Positions 9,003-16,150 of a stretch of DNA of 64,000 nt are shown piece after piece; the first letter of the stretch is position 1; each line of letters begins with the position of its first letter. The notes below the pieces were generated by a model. That model was given only the letters and a program-made list of their open reading frames with translations, was not told where the DNA came from and did no database searches. Source of the DNA: Slackia sp. (GTDB taxonomy: Bacteria > Actinomycetota > Coriobacteriia > Coriobacteriales > Eggerthellaceae); the NCBI GenBank assembly GCA_030527325.1, contig JAUNBA010000002.1, forward strand, positions 62,001-126,000. The letters are read 5' to 3'. The position numbers and the translations under genes were made by a program.

Positions 9003-9659
9003 CTACGAAAACCGCAAGTCGGAAAGCGGACACGCCGGAAGATAGACCGCCGCGTCCCCTTCGCGCACCGCGATGCGCACGGCGGATCCCGCGAACTCGT
9101 TGGACAAGCCGAGCGTCGAGTCGTCGCGCATCGCCACGCCGTCGATCTCGTATTTCGATCCGCGTTCGGTAACGAGCGGCGCGAAGGCGCCGTAAGCGAA
9201 CACGGAAAACGTTCCTTGATCGTATGCGGGAAGATCGAGCGCCGAATACCCCTGCGAAGAAAGCACGGTCACGACGGACCCCTCGCCTATCGCCGCCGCG
9301 CGCATACCCGAGCGGGCGGCGTGCGCAAGAGCAGCCAGAGCGGCATGCGTGTGGTCGAGCCGGCCGCCGAGCACGCCGTAGAACGCAACCGAATCGAAAC
9401 CTCGACGACGCGCCCAATCGAGGGCGAGCGCCGTGTCGCTGTCGTCTTTCATCGAGGGATGGCGCTCGATCGCGACGTCGCGCGGCACATAACCCAGCGA
9501 ATCGAAATCGCCGATCGCGAAATCGGGGCGCACCCCTGAGCGGACGAGCGCCTCGTAGCCCCCGTCGACCGCCACCACGGCGTCGAAGCGCTCCTGCAGA
9601 AAATGACGAGCATCGAACGCGGCGGCCCCCACCAGGGCGCACGAAAAACAGGTCTGCAT
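9003..9659 (-). CDS. thiN: Thiamine diphosphokinase
   Basis: Converts thiamine to the cofactor TPP. About 218 residues. It has the family blocks AVDGGYEAL, AIGDFDSLG (Mg/ATP), KDDSDTALAL and GGRLDHTHAAL, and a C-terminal beta-rich domain with TLGLSNEF. GGGAG precedes the ATG at 9659. It lies upstream of the riboswitch and so outside its control, although a shared upstream promoter could still read into the aptamer. With thiM/E/D the cell can take up vitamin parts or thiamine and make TPP. Confidence 0.95.
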   Translation of the reverse strand: MQTCFSCALVGAAAFDARHFLQERFDAVVAVDGGYEALVRSGVRPDFAIGDFDSLGYVPRDVAIERHPSMKDDSDTALALDWARRRGFDSVAFYGVLGGRLDHTHAALAALAHAARSGMRAAAIGEGSVVTVLSSQGYSALDLPAYDQGTFSVFAYGAFAPLVTERGSKYEIDGVAMRDDSTLGLSNEFAGSAVRIAVREGDAAVYLPACPLSDLRFS

Positions 9660-9689
9660 GATGTATCTCCCATCGCTTGAAAAGGGCCG

Positions 9690-10292
9690 TCAGCGCCTGA
9701 TGCCGCCGCGCAGCAACGCCGCGCGATCGCGCCAATCGGGTAAAAACCCGTCCATCAGCGCTTTGAAACGCGGGCCGTGGCCCGCCTCGAGCAGATGGCA
9801 CAGCTCGTGCACCACGACGTATTCGAGACATGCGTCGGGATGCGCCGCGAGCTGCACGTTGATGCAAATGCGGCCCGTGGCGGGATTGCAGCTTCCCCAA
9901 CGGCTCACCATATTGCGATAGACCACGCGCGAAACGGATACGCCCATGACAGGCGACCACCGACGTATAAGCACGGGGACGCGAGCCCGAACCGCGGCCT
10001 TCCAGCGCGCAAGCTCGTCTTCGGACACAGGACGCGATACGCGCGACGCGGCCAAGGAGCGCTTTTCGTCGATCCAGGCCGCATGCGCACGCACGAACTG
10101 CCGAATCGCGTCGTCATCGACCTGGGCGGGCGCCGAAATCTCAATGCGCCCGTCGGGCGGCTTCACCCGCATGTAGATGCGTTTCTGCCCGACCCGACGC
10201 GTCACCGACACGGCATATCCGCCCGCCTCCAACGCAGAGCGCCGCACGCTCGACGACGAAGGCGCGCGCGAGCCGTCACGCCTCGTCGTCAT
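9690..10292 (-). CDS. YgjP-type zinc metallopeptidase (SprT/WLM-like, DUF45)
   Basis: About 200 residues. The C-terminal half has the family signature: WGSCNPATGRICINVQL, then VVHELCHLLEAGHGPRFKAL, where HELCH and the later His are the zinc ligands. The N-terminal half is the beta-rich part with RRVGQKRIYMRVKPPDGRIE. The natural substrate of this family is not established. I chose the ATG at 10292, which overlaps the end of the alcohol dehydrogenase gene by 17 bases. It has only a weak ribosome site, so coupling is likely. Upstream frame extension is covered by that other gene and is spurious. Confidence 0.88.
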   Translation of the reverse strand: MTTRRDGSRAPSSSSVRRSALEAGGYAVSVTRRVGQKRIYMRVKPPDGRIEISAPAQVDDDAIRQFVRAHAAWIDEKRSLAASRVSRPVSEDELARWKAAVRARVPVLIRRWSPVMGVSVSRVVYRNMVSRWGSCNPATGRICINVQLAAHPDACLEYVVVHELCHLLEAGHGPRFKALMDGFLPDWRDRAALLRGGIRR

Positions 10293-11523
10293 AGCAAGCA
10301 CGCACCAAGGCGGGATCGGAGAAAGCCGACAGATAGATAGCGCGCGCATCGCTTGCGCGAAGCGGCATGAACGCGCCGAATACATCCCCCTTCGACGCGC
10401 GCAGCGATTCGACGAGCGCATCGACGTCGCCAAGCTCGATGCCCAGCTCGCCTAAGGTCTTCGGCATGCCCATGTCGACGAAAAACGCCTGCAGTTCGTC
10501 GATGGCCGCGCATACCGCGTCTTCCACGGCTTCTTCGCCGTCATCGATAGGCTCGATGTCGAGCACCTCCAAGGCGAACTGCAAAAAACGGCTCGGATCG
10601 ACGCGCCATACGTAACGCATCCACGCGGGCATCATCACCGCGAGGCCTGCCCCATGCACGATGGAAGCGTCGAGGGCGGAAAGCTCGTGTTCGAGCGCAT
10701 GGCTTTCCCAGCCGCCCGCACGCCCCTCGGGTTTCAAACCGCGACCGCATCCCGCGATGTCGTTGTGGGCGAGCATGCCCGCCCACATGATATCGGCGCG
10801 GGCATCGTAATCGCACGGATCGGACAACACGCGCGCGGCGGCGTCCATCAACGTGCGGATCAGCGACGCCGCGATATGGTCGGTGACGGGCACCGCGCCG
10901 ACGCCCGAAAACCAGCGCTCGCAGATATGCGCGACCATGTCGGTGATGCCGGCGGCGGTCTGATACGAAGGAAGCGTGAACGTCAGCTCGGGATTCATGA
11001 ACGACACCTGGGGGCGGAACACGTCGCCGTTCGTGCCCCGCTTCGCCCGCAGCGCATCATTGCTGATGACGCACGAACTCGAAGCCTCCGAGCCCGCTGC
11101 GGGAATCGTCAGCACGCAAAAGATCGGCAACGCACGCTGCACGCGGGCTTTTCCGCAGAAGAAGTCCCAGACGTCGCCGTCGTAGAGCGCGCCGAACGCG
11201 ACGGCCTTGGCGCAGTCGATCACGCTGCCGCCGCCGACGGCGACCACCAGGTCGATCCTTTCTTCGCGCGCGATGCGGATGCCGTCGCGCACGCGCTCGA
11301 CCTCGGGATTGGGACGCACGCCCCCAAGCTCGACGCACGACGTCGCCGCCGCCTCGAGCGAAGACTCCACGCGGCCGAGCAGCCCCGAGCGCACCGCCGA
11401 ACCGCCGCCGTAGACCACGAGCGCGCGCTTGTACCCATGCGCGGCGGCATACGATCCGATCTTCGTTTCCGCGTCGCGGCCGAATACGAATTCGGTCGGA
11501 GAATAATAGGTGAAATCGTTCAT
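10276..11523 (-). CDS. Iron-containing alcohol dehydrogenase (butanol dehydrogenase/YqhD-like)
   Basis: NAD(P)H-linked reduction of aldehydes to alcohols. A 415-residue group III dehydrogenase. The Rossmann-like nucleotide site is AVGGGSVIDCAKAVA. Metal ligands are visible as Asp and His in GITDMVAHICE, His in HALEHELS and His in VHGAGLAVMMP. AGGAG stands five bases before the ATG at 11523. In an anaerobe this is a sink for reducing power or for aldehyde detoxification, and the substrate cannot be read from sequence. It runs into the YgjP-type peptidase gene, probably as one transcript. Confidence 0.9.
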   Translation of the reverse strand: MNDFTYYSPTEFVFGRDAETKIGSYAAAHGYKRALVVYGGGSAVRSGLLGRVESSLEAAATSCVELGGVRPNPEVERVRDGIRIAREERIDLVVAVGGGSVIDCAKAVAFGALYDGDVWDFFCGKARVQRALPIFCVLTIPAAGSEASSSCVISNDALRAKRGTNGDVFRPQVSFMNPELTFTLPSYQTAAGITDMVAHICERWFSGVGAVPVTDHIAASLIRTLMDAAARVLSDPCDYDARADIMWAGMLAHNDIAGCGRGLKPEGRAGGWESHALEHELSALDASIVHGAGLAVMMPAWMRYVWRVDPSRFLQFALEVLDIEPIDDGEEAVEDAVCAAIDELQAFFVDMGMPKTLGELGIELGDVDALVESLRASKGDVFGAFMPLRASDARAIYLSAFSDPALVRACYDDEA

Positions 11524-11582
11524 GGCTCCTCGCTTTCAGCGTCGGTTGCGTATCGGGAAAAGCGATCGGGACTCGCTTGGAA

Positions 11583-12437
11583 TCACGCCTTCATGGCAAG
11601 ATCGTATGCGTCGTTGCGCGCGATGCCGAACTCGTCGCGCAAGATCTTCGCTATCTCCTTGCGCGTATGCGCGCCCTCGGCCGCAAGCACGCGGGCGTGC
11701 TTGGCCGCCGCATCGTTGGCGTCCTCGCGCACACGATGGCGCTCGTCATGCGTAGGAGGTCCGATGACCAGCACGATCTCGCCTTTCACGCCGCCTTGTT
11801 CTTCATCCCGGCGCATGAATTCGTCGCGCAGGTCGGATGTCGATGCGCGCACCACTTCCTCGTGCACCTTGGTCAGTTCGCGACACACGGCCGCCTCGCG
11901 ATCGGGAAACGCCTCGGCCACCGACGAAAGCGCGGACGCGATGCGGCGCGGGCTTTCGTAAAACATCGACACCGCGTCGAGCGCGGCGATCGATGCGAGC
12001 GCGGCGCGGCGCTCGCCGTCTTTGCGCGGGAAAAATCCGCCGAAGAAAAACCGCGGATTATTGAACCCGCTGGCCACATACGCCGTCACCGCCGCCGAAG
12101 CGCCGGGCAGCACGCTCACGTCCCCGCCCGCGTCGCGCACGGCCTCGATCAGCCGCGCGCCGGGATCGGAAACCCCCGGCATCCCCGCATCGCTGCAAAA
12201 CGCCACGGTTTCGCCCGCGGCGACACGCTGCGCCACGCGGCCCGCCTGATGCGTGATAGCCGCCTCGTCGAGACGTTCCAGACGTTTTTCGATACCGAAG
12301 TGCGCAAGCAGCTTTCCCGTGACGCGCGTATCCTCGGCGCAAACCGTGTCGGCGGCGCGCAGCTGTTCGAGCGCGCGCGGCGTCATATCGCCCAGGTTTC
12401 CGATGGGGGTCGGACAAACGATGAGCCGTCCTGCCAT
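11583..12437 (-). CDS. rsmI: 16S rRNA (cytidine-1402-2'-O)-methyltransferase RsmI
   Basis: Methylates C1402 in the decoding centre of 16S rRNA using SAM. About 284 residues of the tetrapyrrole-methylase fold. Motifs: LIVCPTPIGNLGDMTPRAL at the N-terminus, AEDTRVTGKLL, FCSDAGMPGVSDPG and LPGASAAVTAYVASGF. The C-terminal helix pair has HTRKEIAKIL. The ATG at 12437 has AAGGAG upstream; an in-frame extension of 16 residues lacks one. Confidence 0.96.
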   Translation of the reverse strand: MAGRLIVCPTPIGNLGDMTPRALEQLRAADTVCAEDTRVTGKLLAHFGIEKRLERLDEAAITHQAGRVAQRVAAGETVAFCSDAGMPGVSDPGARLIEAVRDAGGDVSVLPGASAAVTAYVASGFNNPRFFFGGFFPRKDGERRAALASIAALDAVSMFYESPRRIASALSSVAEAFPDREAAVCRELTKVHEEVVRASTSDLRDEFMRRDEEQGGVKGEIVLVIGPPTHDERHRVREDANDAAAKHARVLAAEGAHTRKEIAKILRDEFGIARNDAYDLAMKA

Positions 12438-12608
12438 AGATGCTTCTCCTTTTTCTCGCTCGGCCGCGCGGGGCTTTACGCGCACGGCTAGTCACACTAT
12501 ACCCGTTAGACGTCCGCGACGGCCGCAGAACGCATGCGCGACGGCGTCGAGCGAAGCGTACGGCGCACGACTGTATTACACTGGGTGCATTCGTCGAGAA
12601 AGGATGCC

Positions 12609-12989
12609 ATGGACACGATCATCTTCGGGTCGGCCGATATAGCGCGCGCCGTCGTAGCCGCGCTTTCGGCCGCCGTCGTCCTGCTTGCATCCCTGCTCGT
12701 CGGAACGATACTCGGCCGCAGCGCGCACCGCAGGGGGAAAGAAGGGCGCCATGGAGCGGCCGCCATGATCGAAGGCGGCGCAGGAATCGTCGAGCAGATC
12801 GTATTCGGCCTGCTCGGATCGCCTTTCGCGCTCGTGCTCGGCATCGCGGCGATCATCGAGGCGCGCGCACTGCGCGCACGGCGCGGCGCAGGCGGAGCCT
12901 CGTACAGGGCGGGGTTCGCCTTGGGGCTGTTCTCCCTCGTGTCGAGCATCTTCTCCATGGCCCTGCCCCTGGCCGTCGCCGTCCTCTGA
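12609..12989 (+). CDS. Small three-helix membrane protein (first of a tandem pair)
   Basis: About 126 residues with three hydrophobic helices: residues 10-35, about 60-85 and 100-126. A basic, glycine-rich loop (GRSAHRRGKEGRHG) follows helix 1. Helix 2 has FGLLGSPFALVLGIAAI, nearly the same as FGVIGLPFALATGIAAV in the next gene, so the two look like tandem duplicates. The topology recalls DUF4190-type proteins, but I do not assign a family. The ATG at 12609 follows GAAAGGA. No function is evident. Confidence 0.7.
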   Translation: MDTIIFGSADIARAVVAALSAAVVLLASLLVGTILGRSAHRRGKEGRHGAAAMIEGGAGIVEQIVFGLLGSPFALVLGIAAIIEARALRARRGAGGASYRAGFALGLFSLVSSIFSMALPLAVAVL

Positions 12990-13036
12990 CGCGGCGCGGC
13001 ACGTCTTCACGCAACGACCGTTATGAAAGGAACCCG

Positions 13037-13420
13037 ATGGAACTTCTCGACATGCCGCCGACCGAACTGGCCGCCTTGGCCGCGCCTCCGCTGCTCGTCT
13101 TCATCATCTGCGCAATCGCCGGCGCGCTTTTGTACCGCCGCGCGAAACGAAGCGACAACGACGGCTCGGCGGCGACCGCCTCGCTCGTCTTAGGCGTCGC
13201 CTCCGCCGTCGAAGGCACGTTTTTCGGCGTCATAGGGCTGCCGTTCGCCCTCGCGACGGGCATAGCGGCCGTCGCCGCATGCCGCGCCCATAAAACGCTC
13301 ACCGGCACCGCAGGAAACAATGCATCGACCGCGGGCCTCATGCTGGGCATCGTCGGCATCGCCATGTGCATCATCGGCCTGGGGCAGACGGGCGTCATCA
13401 TGTTCTCGACGGGAGCCTAG
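13037..13420 (+). CDS. Small three-helix membrane protein (second of a tandem pair)
   Basis: About 127 residues with hydrophobic helices at about 10-32, 50-75 and 92-122. It shares with its upstream neighbour the helix-2 motif FGxxGxPFALxxGIAA and the order helix, basic loop, helix, linker, helix. The ATG at 13037 is preceded by GAAAGGAACCCG. It starts 47 bases after the first gene stops, so both are probably co-transcribed. Convergent with the flavoprotein gene. Function unknown. Confidence 0.7.
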   Translation: MELLDMPPTELAALAAPPLLVFIICAIAGALLYRRAKRSDNDGSAATASLVLGVASAVEGTFFGVIGLPFALATGIAAVAACRAHKTLTGTAGNNASTAGLMLGIVGIAMCIIGLGQTGVIMFSTGA

Positions 13421-13442
13421 CGTATCGCGCCATGCGTCCGCG

Positions 13443-13475
13443 AAAAAACGCCCGCCGGGAAGACCCGACGGGCGC
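13443..13475 (-). terminator. Terminator of the flavoprotein gene
   Basis: Minus strand: CGCCCGTCGGG - TCTT - CCCGGCGGGCG with one mismatch-like G-U pair, then TTTTTT. It begins 13 bases after the stop codon at 13489. Confidence 0.85.
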
Positions 13476-13488
13476 AGGAGGGGACCGG

Positions 13489-15048
13489 TTACGCCTCGGC
13501 GGATTCGGCCGCGGCGTTTTTGCCCGCGATGCGGCCGAACGTCAACACGTCGGCCATAGACGAGCCGCTGCCCATATACCAGCCGTAGATGCTGCCGGAA
13601 TTGCGGCCGGCCGCGTACAGGCCGGGAATCGGCGCATCGGCCGTGTCGAGCACGCGTGCGTCGAGGTCGATCTTCAGACCGCCGCACGAACCGAAGTTGC
13701 ACGCCGCCGATCCGCGCTTGTAGATATCGAACGGCGCCTCGAGCGGCGTCGCGAGAAAGCGGGGGTCTTTGCCGAATTCGTCATCGACGCCCGCTTCGAC
13801 CGAGCGGTTATAGAACTCGATCGTACGCTGAAGCACCGATGCGGCGATACCCGTGGCCGCAGCGGCCTCCTCGACCGACGCGACGGTCGCCACGTATTCG
13901 CCCGCCCATTTCTTCGCCGCGTCGTCCTGCACGAACGAAGCATCGATCAGCAAGTAGCACGTGCTCGTAGGGGCCAGCGTAATGGCCTTGCCCATGAAGG
14001 AGTTGTACTCGTCTTCGGCCACGATGCGGCGCCCCTTGCCGTCGATCAAGACGCCGTTGGCCAGCGGTTCGGCCATGGTGACGGTAGGCGCGCCGATCTG
14101 GAAATCGCCCAAGCCGCGCGTCGCGGCGCCGATCGCCAAGCCCATGGCGATGCCCGACCCGTTCTCGTTGCCGCCCGAGATCTTGCTCGTGGCGCGCTCG
14201 TTGGGATACGGCCAGCACGCCGCGACCATCTCGTCGTTGTCGGTGAAGCCGCCTGCGGCCAGCACGACGCCCTTGCGGGCTCTCACGGCGCATTCGCCGT
14301 CAGGCCCTTCGGCCATAACGCCTACCACGCGGCCGCCGTCCACGACAAGGCGGCGAGCAGGCGTTTCCAAAAGCACCTCGATGCCGAGCGATTCGACCGT
14401 CGCCGAAAGCGCTTTGAAGATATCCTGGCCCGACGATCCCGGCTGCGGAAGATGGCCGTGCGGCACGGGCTCGGCCGCGGCGGCGTAGTCGCGCGCCATC
14501 TCGTTGCCGCTGAAGCCGAGGGAGATGCCTTTGTTGAAGCCTCCCAGATGGTGCTCTGTATCGACCTGGCCGCTTTCGAAATCCATGCCGCATTCGACGC
14601 ACCAATCGTAGAGCGCAGGCGAATTGTCCGCCACCAACCTGATGGCGTCTTTGTTCGCGTTCGCGCCGCCTGCGGCGCACAAGTATTCGTAGAAATTGTC
14701 CACCGACTCGTCGATGCCGAATTTCTTCTGCAGAGGCGTCCCGCCCATCATGATGAAGCCGCCGCACGCCGCCGTCGATCCGCCGCCTTTGGGCATCTCC
14801 TCGAGCACGACTACTTCGGCGCCCGCACGCTTGGCCTCGATGGCCGCGGCGGCGCCCGCGCCGCCATATCCGACCACGACGACGTCGGCTTCCTTATCCC
14901 ATTTCACATCGGCCGCGCTGCCCGATACGGCCGATGCCGAAGATTCGGACGATGCCTGCTTGGGCGCGCAGCCCGCCAATCCGAACGCCGCCAACGCGGC
15001 CGCCGACGCCCCCATGCCGATGAACGAACGACGAGACACATCCGTCAT
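13489..15048 (-). CDS. Tat-exported lipoprotein FAD-dependent oxidoreductase (FAD_binding_2; ketosteroid-dehydrogenase-like C-terminus)
   Basis: About 519 residues. It starts with a twin-arginine signal (SRRSFIGMGA) ending in a lipobox, LAGC with Cys27, so it should sit outside the membrane as a lipoprotein. The FAD site is VVVVGYGGAGAAAAIEAKRAG followed by GGGSTAACGG. There is no heme-binding CXXCH and no FMN-attachment motif. The C-terminal active-site strip (NFGSCGGLKID, then AAGRNSGSIYGWYMGSGSSM) lacks the His and Arg that fumarate reductases use, and its spacing looks more like 3-ketosteroid dehydrogenases. The start ATG follows AAGGGGAA. The physiological electron donor and substrate are unknown. 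The divergent LysR gene suggests substrate induction. Confidence 0.82.
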   Translation of the reverse strand: MTDVSRRSFIGMGASAAALAAFGLAGCAPKQASSESSASAVSGSAADVKWDKEADVVVVGYGGAGAAAAIEAKRAGAEVVVLEEMPKGGGSTAACGGFIMMGGTPLQKKFGIDESVDNFYEYLCAAGGANANKDAIRLVADNSPALYDWCVECGMDFESGQVDTEHHLGGFNKGISLGFSGNEMARDYAAAAEPVPHGHLPQPGSSGQDIFKALSATVESLGIEVLLETPARRLVVDGGRVVGVMAEGPDGECAVRARKGVVLAAGGFTDNDEMVAACWPYPNERATSKISGGNENGSGIAMGLAIGAATRGLGDFQIGAPTVTMAEPLANGVLIDGKGRRIVAEDEYNSFMGKAITLAPTSTCYLLIDASFVQDDAAKKWAGEYVATVASVEEAAAATGIAASVLQRTIEFYNRSVEAGVDDEFGKDPRFLATPLEAPFDIYKRGSAACNFGSCGGLKIDLDARVLDTADAPIPGLYAAGRNSGSIYGWYMGSGSSMADVLTFGRIAGKNAAAESAEA

Positions 15049-15148
15049 GCCATTCCCCTTCCCTCGTGTTGTTTTGCGTCGCGAGACCCGCACGCTTCCC
15101 CCGCGCCAGGCCCGCCTCTGCAGCATACGGCGCACCGCGGCGCCTGCA

Positions 15149-15162
15149 TATTTCCAAAAATA
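15149..15162. promoter_or_regulatory. Candidate LysR-type operator between flavoprotein gene and regulator
   Basis: TATTT-CCAA-AAATA, a perfect 5-bp inverted repeat that contains the T-N11-A pattern of LysR-type regulators. It forms an AT-rich island in a GC-rich intergenic region, 101 bases from the flavoprotein start and 89 from the regulator start. Confidence 0.4.
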
Positions 15163-15250
15163 GAACACGGTATAAGGGAGGGCCTCATAGCATCCGTTCG
15201 GGAAACCGTCGAAAAGCCCTATCATGCACCGATGGACATAAGGAGGGATC

Positions 15251-16150
15251 ATGAACGAAGACCAGATGCGATCGTTTATCGACGTCGTCGACACGGGAAG
15301 CATCAACAAAGCGGCCCGACGCCAGCATCTATCCGTGCCTTCGCTCGCGCAGCGCGTGACCTCGCTCGAGCACGAGCTCGGATTCGAACTGCTCGAACGA
15401 GGTCCGCGCGGCACCGTCGCCACCGAAGCGGGACGCTGCCTGTATCACGCCTTCGCAGAGGCGCTGGCCATCATCGACGCCGCCAAAGAACGCGGGCGGG
15501 CGCTTGCGGCCCGTCGCGCGCGCCTCGTGTCGATAGGCATCTGGGGGCGCGCGGCGAAATTCATGACCGACGCCGTAGAAGAGCTTACCGCGCGCGACGA
15601 GACGCTGCGCGTCGATTTCGTCAGCACCAGCCTTATGGCGGCGCCGAAAGACTTCGAGGACCGGGCGTTCGACATCTTCTATTCGTGCCGCTGCACAACG
15701 CTCGACGCCATGGGTCTCGAATTCGTGCCGCTGCACAAGCAGCAGCACGTATGCGTCTTCGCGCCCGGCAACCCCCTCGAACGACTTGAAACCGTATCCA
15801 TGGACGATCTTGCACGCACCGTCGTCTACGCGGGCGCCGACTATCGCGAAATCCCCGAGCTGCAGCCCTACGCCGCGTTTTTCGCGTCCGATTCCGTAAT
15901 CAAAGAATCGATCTTCCCCGAAAAGCTGCTGATCGATTGCCTGCAAAACAGGGCCGTGGCCTTCTACACCCTGCAGACATGCGCCCGCGTCTGTCCGCCG
16001 CTTTCCATGCGGCCCATGGACTGGCCCCCTGTCGTCTACGGTCTTTACCTGCGCAAAAACGCAGGATACGCCGTGCGGGCGTGCGTCGAGGCATTAACCG
16101 CGCACGGCGGAAAGGACGCCTGGGGACGCGAAGGGGCCGCAGCGTCTTAG
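15251..16150 (+). CDS. LysR-family transcriptional regulator
   Basis: 299 residues. The N-terminal winged helix is typical: DQMRSFIDVVDTGSINKAAR, then QHLSVPSLAQRVTSLEHELG and LLERGPRGTVATEAGR. The rest is a periplasmic-binding-like effector domain (about residues 90-295). AAGGAGGGATC precedes the ATG. It is transcribed away from the Tat flavoprotein gene, the usual LysR arrangement, so it probably activates that gene in response to its substrate. Its last four bases overlap the end of the convergent helicase gene. Confidence 0.92.
   Translation: MNEDQMRSFIDVVDTGSINKAARRQHLSVPSLAQRVTSLEHELGFELLERGPRGTVATEAGRCLYHAFAEALAIIDAAKERGRALAARRARLVSIGIWGRAAKFMTDAVEELTARDETLRVDFVSTSLMAAPKDFEDRAFDIFYSCRCTTLDAMGLEFVPLHKQQHVCVFAPGNPLERLETVSMDDLARTVVYAGADYREIPELQPYAAFFASDSVIKESIFPEKLLIDCLQNRAVAFYTLQTCARVCPPLSMRPMDWPPVVYGLYLRKNAGYAVRACVEALTAHGGKDAWGREGAAAS

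Noticed and set aside
13489..15048. Assignment of the flavoprotein as a fumarate reductase
   Set aside because: The residues that align with the catalytic His and Arg of flavocytochrome c fumarate reductases are different, and no heme or FMN site is present.
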